The position numbers were made by a program, and so were the translations under genes. This document shows, piece by piece, positions 33,988-50,185 of a stretch of DNA of 64,000 bases (position 1 is its first letter; each line of letters begins with the position of its first letter). This DNA comes from Panicum virgatum. Its lineage: Eukaryota > Streptophyta > Magnoliopsida > Poales > Poaceae. The notes beneath the pieces were generated by a model. It was given only the letters and a program-made list of their open reading frames with translations. It ran no database searches and was not told the DNA's origin. The stretch spans positions 56,560,195 to 56,624,194 of the forward strand of contig NC_053144.1 in NCBI RefSeq assembly GCF_016808335.1, given 5' to 3'.

Positions 33988-35227
33988 GTGAGCTGCGGTG
34001 CCTCAGCCCCGAATCTGTTTCTTGTGTGGCTTTGCGCTGCAAGAATTTTGCATTTCGGTTGTCTTTTGAGCTGTGATTCTGAGACGGGAGGTTTCGGGGG
34101 CCAAAGATTAGGCTTCGGCATGATGATGCTTCCTGTAAATTGCAAGGCCGCTTGCTGTGGCATTTTCGGTTGTCCTCTCACCTGAAATACGTGCATTTCC
34201 CTTTGCCGGCCTTGGCGTTTGCGTTTCCGGCTCATCCGTCCGTGACCTTTCGCTCTGCGCCAACATCTTTTCCTCTTTCTCTTGATTTGTTTCAGCAATA
34301 CTCACACGCCTGTAAAGTGCCTTTTGGTATGAATTTTCGGGTTTTGCTCTGAATGATCCGTGCCAATCAGCAAGCGGCGTGCGCCTGCACAAATGATGCC
34401 ACTTCTGTTGCCTCCATGCTTTTCAGAGTATCAATGCTTTACTGCAAAAGTCTGAGCCATTCGTAGGCTTCTTTGTGCCGCATTGCACCTACTGGTTGCA
34501 GGCGCTTGTCTTACCCTCTTTTTATATTGGTCAAACCCGGATGGCCGGATCAAATCATTCTCTGGTTTGGAGCTGTCTGGTCATTTTTTATCGTTTGGAG
34601 CAGGAGGTGGGTAATGTTTCAGTGACAAAATTTAGGATTTACAGAAGGCTGCGCACTTTCCCTTCTCCTTTTTGGGAGCTTCCTCTTGAAAAAAAAACAT
34701 ATGTAGACAACTCGAGAACCGTTACGCTTTGTAAATTTTGCATGCCATTCATTTCCCGTCAGTTTTTATTTTGTTGTTTATTTAAAGGCCACCCCGATGT
34801 TTGCGTTCCAACTTCCTGAGTTCATTTGGATCAATGCCCCACCTGCCGTTTAATCTTTTCGATATTTTTTTCACCCTCTGGTCATGTCCTTCAGAGTTGT
34901 CTGTTGAGCACTAGCCCTCTATGCTCATGTGAAATAAATAAGTGAGTATCCAGGGCGTACTTTTGAGTAAAGCTTAGTGCTTCCTTCGAGGAAGATGATA
35001 TAGCACCAGAGCGTGTTCTGTTGTCTCACTTTTCTCCAAATTTTGCCATAAAATTCAGTCAAGACAGAACTCTGGACTGAACTTAGAAGTGCGTCCACAT
35101 AGCTTCTCGTTTCCCTCTTCAGCTCGTGTTTTTGCCACCTTTTTCTCACCAGAGCTTGTCACTTGTGTATTAGAATAGCTAATTTTTGAAGGTACTAATT
35201 CTAGGATTGGTTTACTGAACATTGCAG
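33988..35227 (+). other. Leader intron of the CIPK gene (about 1.24 kb)
   Basis: Inferred from the donor at 33988 and the acceptor 'attgcag|gtg' at 35227/35228, with the start codon at 35278. T-rich, with no open frame of interest. Confidence 0.6.
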
Positions 35228-35277
35228 GTGTTTGAATAACAGCTCGAAGGTTCAAAGGAACCTACGTTTGTTGTAAG

Positions 35278-38842
<3,565 letters not shown>

Positions 38843-40053
38843 AGCGGCCTCCTAAAACTTCCACAGGCCCGGCGCTGGCCTTTCCTTGTACATAGCTTCT
38901 CTTTCGGATGACCGGTGTCCATTGCAGAGTCGGTTTTTGCAAGCCAAGTTCTTTGGTCCATTGGTTGATGGCGAGTAAGCTCCGATGAAACAACCGTCTT
39001 CAAGGCCGTTGCGGATGGGCTTACTGGCGCGTTAGTTCATTTTATGGTCTGGAAGTTGGATGGGATGGGAAGCACAGTCAAGGCTGGCTGTCGTAGTGCT
39101 GTAGTAATGAGGTATTGATGAGGTACATCAGATGGTGTAAGGGAGTACCAATTGTTAGTTCAAGGCTTCAAACTTAGCCCCCTTCAGTTTGTTCTATGGT
39201 GTGTTACTTCAGAATAAACATTACTTCTAGATGAATGAGGTGAACACAGTTAGCCTGTGTCCTGGTTTTTGTGCGGTGTGTATGATCCTCAGTGCTAGCA
39301 GCCCTTAAAATTTATGATGGAGGAATTGCAGCTGAGGTAAAAGTAAAACTGAAGTCTGAAAATCTGCTGTAACAATGGCGAATTTTCGAGAGTAGTTAGT
39401 TTACCTATTACTGTACGTCGCTCTGAAGCATAAAGTGGCCCGGCGGAGGGAAATCGCAGTCAACGACGGCCGCCCCAACCGCCGCTTGTTTCAATCTATC
39501 AATAATCCTTGAGCTCTCCCTCCCTTGCGAGCCCAACCCATCATGTGCTGCCGGCTGGCTTTGGGCTAAAAGCAGTTCAAGCAAAACGCGGCGACCTCCG
39601 GCAGCCGGGCTCGTCGATCGACCAAAGCGAGCAATCAACACAGCCAGGATGACGGGTGTGGCCGGCGTGGTGTCTGGACAACACAAGGCACCATCCTGAC
39701 AACACGACCACGACTCGAGATACATGGAAAGCAACTGCCTGTTCCCTGGCACCGAAGGAGACGCGCAGATTCCACCGATGAACAAATAGAACTACAAACT
39801 GGATTCAACCGCAATCAGGGTCCAGAACAAGCAAAGCCGTACAGATTCACACAGGAAGCAAGAGGTTCGTTCGACGACACACTGGGGCAGGCAGAGGCAG
39901 GGGTGGCAGCAGAGGGACTCAAATGTTCAGCAGCTACAGCTAGTACGATTTTCTTCAGGGGAAGATGAAGGAAACATGAGCCGCATGGCTTACTAATACG
40001 CAATGCACGGTTTCCTCCTTCAGGCGGGGGGTAGTATACCATCAAACACGGCC
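38843..40053. other. Intergenic: converging 3' ends of CIPK and calmodulin genes
   Basis: The 1.2-kb gap separates two genes transcribed towards each other. It should contain both 3' untranslated regions. No other gene recognised. Confidence 0.6.
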
Positions 40054-42049
<1,996 letters not shown>

Positions 42050-42057
42050 TTACCGGG

Positions 42058-42064
42058 ATTTATA
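42058..42064 (-). promoter_or_regulatory. Probable TATA box of the calmodulin gene
   Basis: On the minus strand the sequence reads 'cgtataaatccc' about 160 bp before the start codon. The downstream leader is GC-rich. Inferred by position only. Confidence 0.55.
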
Positions 42065-42399
42065 CGCGCACGCGCCCCGTCGGCTCCGTTCCGCCGTCCA
42101 CGCCCTCCCCCGTTAACGCCGCGCCGCGAATTGCCCAAACTGCCCTCCCCTCCCCTAGTGTAATCCTGCAGCCGCCTGCTTGCCCCCTGGCTGGACCCCA
42201 GGCTGGACTGACACGATGCCAGTGTCCCTGATTGGGACTTGCGATGATCTGGCCAGGGTGTTGTCAACATCGTGTTCATGCGTGCGTGCATGTTGTGGCC
42301 GGATCTATCTATCGATCGTGCTATGGATCGTGATGCGTGGCAGCATATTTTCATTGGCGTGATAAGAACGCATTATTTACATGTAAACGCAAAAACGCC

Positions 42400-42716
42400 G
42401 TAAACGCATTATTTTGCAACGGAATTTTGCTAATTTGAAGTACTAAATGAAGTCTATTTATAAAATTTTTGCATGGATGAGCTGTAAATCGCGAGACGAA
42501 TCTAATGAGCCTACTTAATTCATGGTTTGCAACAGTGATGCTACAGTAATCATCCGCTAATTATTGATTAAACATAAATTAATTAGCATCATTAGATTCG
42601 TCTCGCGATTTACAACCCATCTATGAAATTTTTTTTGCAAATAAACTTCATTTAGTACTTCAAATGACCAATATTTCTTTGCAAATTTTTTTTGCAAAAT
42701 GAACTAAACAGACCCT
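42400..42716. mobile_element. Palindromic MITE, gcgagacgaatctaatgag family
   Basis: Two arms are inverted: 'ttgaagtactaaatgaagt' on the left against 'cttcatttagtacttcaaa' on the right, and 'cgcgagacgaatctaatgag' against 'cattagattcgtctcgcg'. The right end 'gaactaaacagaccc' has the usual terminal word; the left terminus is eroded. It shares its internal inverted motif with the MITE at 24715-25058. Confidence 0.75.
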
Positions 42717-42818
42717 TATTCCCTCGGTTGTAAATCAAAATTTTCCCAGATCAAAAAATTTAACATCGACCAAATTTACAAAAAGTTGCGACCGCATGTA
42801 TATAGTATCAAATGGGTG

Positions 42819-42985
42819 CACTGTCTAACTGTTAATTTAATAAAACTGATTAATATTGTAGATGTTGATGGTTTTGCTATAAACATGATCAAATTTAGAT
42901 TCACTGTCTAACTATTAATTTAATAAAAACTGATTAATATTGTGGATGTTGATGGTTTTGCTATAAACATGATCAAATTTAGATT
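42819..42985. repeat. Tandem duplication, 83-bp unit, two copies
   Basis: Copies begin with 'cactgtctaact' at 42819 and 42902 and differ by only a few bases and one A insertion. AT-rich; no coding. Confidence 0.9.
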
Positions 42986-43951
42986 GGGTTCACTGAAGGC
43001 AAATTGAAGTGAACTCTGACTTGAGCCGGAGAAAATAAATAATGTGAGATATGCCAGATTTGTGGCCACAGGATAGTTTACATGGCACAAATATGTACGC
43101 TATAAGGGATGAGGCATGTCTCATACCTTAAAATCATGTAAAGTACTCGTATGAGAGTATGACTAGTCGATACAGAAGAAAACTACTCGGATAGAGTCCG
43201 GGGAGATTTTCTAGGCTCGTATCATACTAGTTTTCCATGTAACACTATCCCCCAAAATAAATAAGGGCGGGGAGGAACCCCCTTAAAATCATCTACAATG
43301 TCAGTCAAAACAAACCACCATATATAATGTAGAGTATTACGCAATATACGGCCCGAACCTGTCTAAACTCTATGTTGCTTGCACTATCATATTCCTGATC
43401 TCGGCGATTTTCTACCAACAATCCACTACCTTAGAGTATACCAAGTTAAATTTGGCTGTAAAACACTAATAAAGTAGGCTAGGATAGTTATTTTGATTTT
43501 TCTAAATATGAGCTTGGTGACAAATTGAGTTTGTGAATGTTTTTATGAACCTTTTTTGTGCACCTGATAATTTCTCTTCAGCAACATGTCTTGTTTTCAA
43601 CGTGGCTTCAAATTCTTAATAAACCATGGATTGCTATTCTTTTAATTGGGTGTCAGGATGTCGATGGCTAAATTTCCAATTCAGAAGGAAGAATTCCATT
43701 AATAATAAAATTCAAGCAAACTAAATCATGTCAAGCATACAGTATATACTAAGATCGAGGGAGATGGCATCTTTTTACAACGATCACTAGAATATAATAA
43801 TGGAGGTATTTTACAGTTTAAAAAGAGTCTCTTGTGAACCAGCACGCTATATGATAAAACTATACATGTGTGTGTGACAAACCAAAACCAATCACATATT
43901 CAAAATGCACAAGATGTATGTACAGAATGGGAACCAACTCAATCATGAACA
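42986..43951. other. Intergenic, AT-rich, no gene seen
   Basis: Downstream side of the P450 gene. No open frame of note; a short 3' untranslated region of the P450 is presumed at the right end. Confidence 0.5.
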
Positions 43952-45588
43952 CTAAGAAGATTCTGATCCATGGGGAACATATGGAGTAGCTTCCAACAAG
44001 AGATCAGTTCTGCGCCGCGCCGTGATCCCATATGATTCATCCATATCAACCTCGCTGGGGTTTGCTCCGCCGGGCAACTTCCAATCGAAGTGGTAGAGGA
44101 GACTTGCAAGTCCTATCTCAATGTTAGCCAACCCAAACATCACACCAGGGCACATCCTTCGACCGGCGCCGGCAGGAAGGAACCTAAAATCTGCGCCACT
44201 GAAATCGACCGTTTCTTCATCCTCGAACCTTTCAGGTTTGAACTCATCTGCATCGGCCCATAGCGTTCCGTCTCTACCAAGCGCCCACACATTGACAAAC
44301 ACCGTGGTGCCCGCAGGTATGTCAAAGCCCAAGACCTTAACCGATTCGCCACAAAACCTTGGGAGAATTAGTGGCGCGGGAGGGTGTAACCTGAGCGTCT
44401 CCTTGATCACCATCTGCAGGTAGGGGAGCCGCCCTTGGATGTCCGCCTCGGCAAGCCTTGTTTTGCCTTGGAGAACTCGCCGGACTTCAGATTGTGCTCG
44501 CTCCATGGCGCGCGTGCTCCTAACGAGCTCTGACATGGCCCAGATGATCGTCGTTGCCGTGGTCTCCGAGCCGGCAGAGAAGACATCCTGACGAAATAGA
44601 AATGTGCCATGACCATGATCAATTGATCATGGATCCAAATTAGAGGTGAGTGACAAGCGACTACTTACGAACAAGACCCCGCTGAGAACTTCTGTTGTGA
44701 GGGTGATCCCCAAGCCACCATCTTTCTGGAACCGGAGCAGCATGTCAAGAATGTCCTCCCGACGGCTGTTTCCGGCGCCGTCATCAGTGGCGGCGCCGGC
44801 GACACCCACCCCCCTGCTCTCATGGTACTCGATGATGGCGTGCGTGATGCGGTGGAGCCTGTCGTGCACCTCCCTCGCGGCGCGCAGGGAGCCGGCGCCG
44901 AGCGTCCGGGCGAGCCACGACGCCGGGAAGAGGTCGATGAGGTTGAACCCGGCCATGAGCTCGAGCGCCGCTTCCAGCTCCGGGATGTACTCGTCCCTCA
45001 TCGGGCACCTGTCGCCGACGGCGCACCTCATCAGGATGTCGTTCGTCAGGACCTTGACCCTCTCGCTGACGTTCACGGCGGCCGGCGACGCCGCCGCGAC
45101 GGCCCGGACCAGGCTCGCCGCCTCTTCCTCCCGGATGGGGCGGAAGGAGAGCACGGGCTTGGGGCCCAGCAGCTCCGTGACGCAGAGCCGCCGGAGCTCC
45201 TTCCAGTGGCGGCTGCGGCAGGGCGCGAAGGCGATGTCCCGGCCGCCGTAGGTGAAGATGCCCATGGTCGCGTAGAGCGGCCGGTTGGCGAGGATGGCGT
45301 CGTGGGTCTTCAAGACCTCCCTCGCCGCCTCGGGGGAGGAGACCACCACCGTGGGGACGTGCCCCAGGCGGAGGAGCATGACGGGGCCGTACCTCTGCGC
45401 CAGCCTGCGCATGGCGTGGTGCGGCAGTGCATGTTCCCGATGACCGGCAGCGGCCATGGCCCGGGAGGCAGGTTCAGGCCAGCGGCGTGGCTGCTAAACA
45501 AGGATCTCAGCTTGAGGAGCACGGTGACGACGAGGATGCAGAGCGAGGTGTACAACACAGCGGGCGGCGAGAGTGTGATTCCTGCCAT
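43952..45588 (-). pseudogene. CYP71-type cytochrome P450, frameshifted by a 16-bp deletion
   Basis: Minus strand, two exons: 45588-44669 and 44587-43952, separated by an 81-bp GT-AG intron at the usual CYP71 position before DVFSAGSETT. The N-terminal membrane anchor (SLCILVVTVLLKL) and proline hinge (LNLPPGPWPLPVIGN) are in one frame; the rest (HHAMRRLAQRYGP onward) is in another. The break is near 45427: the related fragment at 54.2 kb has 16 extra bases there, between two GGCAG repeats. All later landmarks are intact: AGSETT oxygen-binding helix, KETLR (ExxR), FKPERF, and heme loop PAGAGRRMCPG with its Cys. Without the deletion it would be a full-length ER-bound monooxygenase; substrate unknown. 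Unless the deletion is a sequence error, it lacks the anchor and is probably nonfunctional. Confidence 0.85.
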
Positions 45589-45680
45589 GAGAGCGTCACC
45601 TTGGTGACTGAGCACGACGATGAAAAACAAGTGCAGACAGAATGCTGGTTCTTAGGTGAACATTGATCCAAATGCGTGCC

Positions 45681-45690
45681 TTATATAGAG
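45681..45690 (-). promoter_or_regulatory. TATA box of the P450 gene
   Basis: The minus strand reads 'ctctatataa' about 95 bp before the start codon at 45588, a good TATA word at the expected spacing. The promoter looks intact although the coding frame is broken. Confidence 0.6.
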
Positions 45691-45934
45691 TACAATGGAT
45701 GCGTGTTGATTGGTCGATTTGGTTCCAGGTATATATATCAATATGAACAGGCAGGTAGACATGTCAGTTTGTCTTCGAAAAAAGAAGGACATGTCAAAGC
45801 ACGAGGATTTAAATTAAGCAGGAGATAATTAATATTCCTAGGCCAGTGGAGCATACGAAATGCAGATTAATACTAAAACTTCGTACTGACACTTCGCCTG
45901 ATTGATTCTGCTTACAGTGATGAAGATTTTTTTA

Positions 45935-46085
45935 GATTACACAGTATAACTCAAACACGCACAACGCACGCACACTCACCCCTATGAACACATGTATGAA
46001 AGCACAACACTGTTCACGAGGAGTCAAATCCAGAATTTGAGGTGCTGCTGAGGCTCTTGTAACCACTAGACAATAGATCATTTCG
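45935..46085. repeat. Dispersed grass repeat fragment (cactcacccctatgaac family)
   Basis: Contains 'cactcacccctatgaacac', related to the repeat at 5700-5885, and ends in a tRNA-like stretch ('gtaaccactagacaatag'). Class not resolved. Confidence 0.45.
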
Positions 46086-46960
46086 CCAATGGTGAAGAAT
46101 TCAAGTGCAACCCCCTCCCCACACACACACCCTACCCCCCCTAAAAAATTATTTGTCGTAGCCTGCTGGAAAATGGCTCTGAAAGGACAAAACAAACTTC
46201 AGATGGCAACAGCATCTACTAGACTAGCATTGTTTGTTCTTGTTGGCGGTTGCTTGCAAGGATTACTTGTAAGTTGAACGTTCTTTGAAAAAAAACTCGG
46301 AGCATTGGCAGCATATATTAATAAGAAGAACGAGTTACATGCGACCTGCAAACATTCAATCCCTCGTGTAGTGCCAGTCTGCCAGACCTAATGCTAGCTA
46401 ATGCAACATATTTGACATTTTTCGAGAATTCTCAAGAGCTGTTTCCACCTGGAGTGGTGTGGCATTATTAACTACGAGCATGTCCCTCTCATTGAGGCCA
46501 CAACAGATGGCACACTAGGGTGACAAAATGACAGCTTCCGAGCAATTATTTGGCGCAATCAACGCCGTCAAATGAAGATAACTTTTTTATTTCTAACGAG
46601 AAGAGAAGATAAATGAATAAACAATACAACTCCAAGGTCAAAGCCCAGATGAGCATCATATCATTTTGGTATATATGCAATGTTGATGGTCGAGTTGTAC
46701 CTCTTAAGAAAAATTCCTATCGTAATAACTAAATAAAGCATTCTCTTTCGAAGGGACACCCAAGATCAGTCGACATCATGCTGTGTTTGTTCAATGATCG
46801 CGATGGCCTTGATTGAATTTCCTCCGCCACGATAGAAGTGGCACCGGAAACGAAAAAGGTTCTTGGAAAATGTAGATGAAAAAAAAAGTAAGGGGAACAT
46901 GTCAAAAGGATCATTACTAAGATGAAATTAGCAGGTGTTTCTTTCTTAGCGGGGCTTTGT
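46086..46960. other. Intergenic, no gene seen
   Basis: Ordinary AT-rich sequence between repeats. No supported gene. Confidence 0.5.
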
Positions 46961-46971
46961 AAAAAGTTAAT
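46961..46971. repeat. Target-site duplication, left copy (aaaaagttaat)
   Basis: Repeated exactly at 47486-47496, at the other end of the TIR element. Confidence 0.6.
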
Positions 46972-47485
46972 GAAAAAAGTTTAAATTACTCCTCTGAACT
47001 ATAGCCAAAGTTTGGATAACTGATTCATTTTACACACCCCCACCCCCAACTATGCACTTTGGTTTAAATTGCCTCCTAATATAATTTATTTATTTTCTCC
47101 ATGCATAGGTGGAGTCTTAAGCTGAAATTTTATAAGGTGATATTACACATCATAACATATCTTAGAAAAATACATCATAATTTTTATCATTATTCTGATA
47201 GGTTAGGATATTTAATAATAAATTAATCATTAAAGTTCAAAATTATATGAAAAATAACGATAAAAAGTCTATAACAATTTTTTAATTATGCATTGTGATG
47301 TCCACTATTATCCTGCAAAATTTAAAATTAAACTTCAACTTCTATATGGAGAAATAAAAATATAAATTATGTTATGGGGTAAAATAGAATAAATTATATA
47401 GTTTATGGGGGTAAATTAAACCAAGTTATAGTTTAGGGGGTTAACCAAACTTTGGCTATAGTTCAGGGGAGTAATTTAGACTTTT
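46972..47485. mobile_element. Non-autonomous TIR element, 514 bp, about 45-bp inverted ends
   Basis: The left end contains 'tttaaattactcctctgaac' followed by 'tatagccaaagtttgg'. The right end contains the inverted form with few changes ('ccaaactttggctatagttc', 'aggggagtaattt'). An 11-bp direct repeat flanks the element, which suits a Mutator-like origin. There is no coding; the interior is AT-rich. Confidence 0.7.
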
Positions 47486-47496
47486 AAAAAGTTAAT
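47486..47496. repeat. Target-site duplication, right copy (aaaaagttaat)
   Basis: Exact copy of 46961-46971. Confidence 0.6.
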
Positions 47497-47929
47497 TGAC
47501 TTGTTAATTAATTAGTTTAAAGTTCATTGATAACTCTGTTTTTGGGTCGCACGGAACTAATTTAAGAAAGGTTTCATTATTGATCTCTTGATAATTTAAG
47601 GAACTTATGTTGATGAGCAAAAGTTGCAATTGCAAAAAAAAAAGATGAAGAAAGAAAAAAGGTCTGATTTTTTTCAATAATTCACATCATATAAACATAT
47701 TCTTTTTAAATGAACAATTCAAAAAACACACTTGAAGATTCATGACCATACTCAAAGGTTGAAAATTGAACTTTTGCGATTGTTCGAGGGTGTAAATCGG
47801 ATTTTTTTTCCAATAGTAAAACATGACCATACTCAAAGTTTCTGGGACAAGCCAACCACACTTCCACAATATACAAAGTGATAGTCAAACCAATTGGATC
47901 AACCTTGTATACTTAATCTAAGGGAACAA

Positions 47930-48737
47930 ATGGGGTTGCTTCTAACTAGAGATCAGCTCTTCAATGCGCTATTATACCATAAGACTCGGTCATATCCAAT
48001 TCGAAAGAGGCTACTCCATTGGGTAGCTTCCAATCAAAGTGAGGTTTGCAAGTGCAAACTCTATACTAGCCACCCCAAACATCAGACAAGGTCACATCCT
48101 CCGATCAGCGCCTCCGGGAAGGAACCTAAAGTCTGCGCCGTTGAAATCATCAACCGTGCCATCCTCAAACCTCTCAGTCTCTCAGGCCTAAACTCCTTTG
48201 CATTGCTCCAATTTTTCTCATCCCTACCAATTGCCCATACGTTCACAAACATGGTGGTTTGCGCAGGTATATCATAGCCCATGATTACACAGTTCGGATC
48301 ATGAGAATCAATGGCATAGAAGGGTGCAAGTGTCTCCTTGATCACCATCCGCAGGTAGTGGAGTCTCCCTTCAGTGTCCTCTTTAACCTTAGCTTTGCCG
48401 CCAAGAAGTTCCCGAATCTCAGACTGTGCTTGCTCCATGGCTCATGGGTTCCTCGTAAGCTCAGACATGGCCCATGTTATTGTTGTCCGTCCCGTGGTCT
48501 CGGATCACGTCGCCCACGATGGAATGGATCCTCCCTTGCAGGGACCGGCCGCCGAGCACCCTCACCAGCCGCGACGTCGGGAACAGGTTGATGAGATTGA
48601 ACTCGACGAGGAGCCTGAGCGCCTGCGCCTTCTCCATCTCCTAGAGGTACGCCTCCAGCTGCGGGCACCTGGCGTCGACGACGGCCCTGATGATGATGTC
48701 GTTCAGTAGCAGATGCCCTTGCCGTCGTAGATGAAGA
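47930..48737 (-). pseudogene. CYP71-type P450 pseudogene, C-terminal part
   Basis: Minus strand, recognisable in pieces. It begins next to the retrotransposon, continues with a fragment matching the middle of the neighbouring P450 (EFNLINLFPTSRLVRVLGG), and then MEQAQSEIRELLGGKAKVKEDTEGRLHYLRM... onward. Large parts of the middle are missing. In the C-terminal part there are frame breaks and stop codons, including two in the last 20 codons (after YGIIAH and RADL). The heme loop is destroyed (the frame reads LIGGCDLV). It is the downstream half of the same gene as 53992-54332, separated by the inserted Copia element. Confidence 0.8.
48733..48737. repeat. Target-site duplication of the Copia insertion, left copy (gaaga)
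   Basis: The same five bases follow the right LTR at 53992-53996. Joining the flanks at one copy gives sequence that runs in register with the neighbouring P450 gene. Confidence 0.9.
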
Positions 48738-49122
48738 TGTTAGTTAAGCCTTGCGTTGTAGATAGACTTGCATGTTTCCTTTTCTGTTATGCATGCGCAC
48801 GAGCACCGTATTCTGTGGTCGCCGTGCGTGTAGAGGTCGTGGCCGAGAATAGCTCGCCACGAACCTGGGCTCTCAGCTGTGAGCGGCGTCATGGGCGTGG
48901 GGATGGAGCGCCGAAATCACGCGACGTGCGGCAAATGGCCGAGCGCTTTGCCTTGTAATCTTTGCTTTATATTCAGTAAAGAACAACAGAAAACGCTGCC
49001 AGTTCAAGCAGCACCAAACTATTGTGTCCAAGTGATAGCGTGTGTTTCTTGCTGTGAGACCTCGTCCTCCGGCGAGCTTGCGACCTCGAAACCGGCGTAC
49101 ATCGCCGGGCTCAGGTCCAACA
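48738..49122 (+). repeat. 5' LTR of the Copia element
   Basis: Starts 'tgttagttaagcc' and ends 'caggtccaaca'; 385 bp. It contains a 'tttatattcag' word in its right half that may relate to promoter or polyadenylation function. Confidence 0.93.
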
Positions 49123-49124
49123 AG

Positions 49125-49137
49125 TGGCATCAGAGCC
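49125..49137 (+). other. Primer binding site of the Copia element
   Basis: 'tggcatcagagcc', two bases after the LTR, matches the initiator-methionine tRNA 3' end used by plant Copia elements (usual form tggtatcagagcc) with one change. Confidence 0.8.
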
Positions 49138-49162
49138 GGGCGGCAGGTCCTAGCGCGCCGCG

Positions 49163-50185
49163 ATGTCGTCCCCGCCGTCGAACAAGATCGGCACGTCGGG
49201 CGGCAACAAGACGCCACCGCGATCGCCAAAGGGGAAGACTCCGCAGCGCACGCCGTCGCCGAGTCGCTCTCCACCGCACCGCTCGCGTACACGCGACGCA
49301 CGACGTCCGCGCACTCGAGGCTCGCGCCGTCCACGGGAAGTCATCGTCGAGGTCGAGCGGGTCATCCGCGAGACCGGCGGCTCCCGCGACTGGCCGCAGT
49401 TGACGAAGACCAACTACAACGAGTGGTCGCTGCTGATGAAAGTGAAGCTCCAAGCCCGCCATCTGTGGGATGTCGTTGAGCACGGTGACGGCGACTTCCA
49501 CGACGACCGCACCGCGTTGGAGGCCATCTGCAGCGCGGTGCCCCCAGAACTGGTTTCCTCCCTCGCCACGAAGGAGACGGCGCACGACGCCTGGAAAGCC
49601 ATCAAGACGCTCCACATCGGCGACGACCGGGTGCGGAAGGCGACAGCGCAGAACCTCCGCACCGAGTACGAGGCGATCTCGCTCCGTGATGACGAGGCGA
49701 TTGAAGACTTCGCGCTGCGACTCACCGGCATCGTCCAACGCTTGGCAACCCTTGGCGATCCAGAGCCGGATGCCAAGGTCGTCGCGAAGTACCTGCGCGT
49801 CGTACGTCCAAGGTACAAACAACTTGTCATCTCCATTGAAACTCTCCTGGACATCTCTGCACTGTTCATCGAAGAGATCATCGTACGGCTCAAGGCAGCG
49901 GACGATGTTGATCCAACACCGCCCCAAGCAGCCAGCGGCAAGTTGCTGCTCACGGAGGAGCAGTGGCTGGAGAGGTACAAGAAGCAGGACTCCGGGCGCG
50001 GAGGGTCGAGCTCCGGCACTCGGGGCAAGCGGCGCGGCAAGCCGCGCAGCCGCGGCGGCGGCAGCAACTCTGACAGTGCCGGCTCGAGCTCAGGTCGGGC
50101 CGGGTCAGGTGACACCTGCAAGCGTTGCGGCAAGAAAGGCCACTGGGCCAAAGATTGCCGTGGCAAACTCAAGGTGGAGGAGTAG
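49163..50185 (+). CDS. gag: Copia gag polyprotein (340 aa)
   Basis: The Copia-type Gag (UBN2-like) region is recognisable from NYNEWSLLMKVKLQARHLWDVVE through the helical segment to a basic Gly/Ser-rich stretch. A CCHC zinc knuckle, CKRCGKKGHWAKDC, is at 50117-50158. Gag packages the element RNA in virus-like particles. The frame ends in TAG at 50183-50185, but the same frame stays open beyond it into the protease region, where Copia elements normally have one continuous gag-pol frame. The stop is therefore either a mutation or, less likely, a regulated termination point. Confidence 0.85.
   Translation: MSSPPSNKIGTSGGNKTPPRSPKGKTPQRTPSPSRSPPHRSRTRDARRPRTRGSRRPREVIVEVERVIRETGGSRDWPQLTKTNYNEWSLLMKVKLQARHLWDVVEHGDGDFHDDRTALEAICSAVPPELVSSLATKETAHDAWKAIKTLHIGDDRVRKATAQNLRTEYEAISLRDDEAIEDFALRLTGIVQRLATLGDPEPDAKVVAKYLRVVRPRYKQLVISIETLLDISALFIEEIIVRLKAADDVDPTPPQAASGKLLLTEEQWLERYKKQDSGRGGSSSGTRGKRRGKPRSRGGGSNSDSAGSSSGRAGSGDTCKRCGKKGHWAKDCRGKLKVEE

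Noticed and set aside
44180..44210. Heme loop PAGAGRRMCPG with Ala instead of the usual Phe
   Set aside because: I believe this variant occurs in other monocot CYP71 proteins, so I do not treat it as a lesion; the ligand Cys and both Arg are present.
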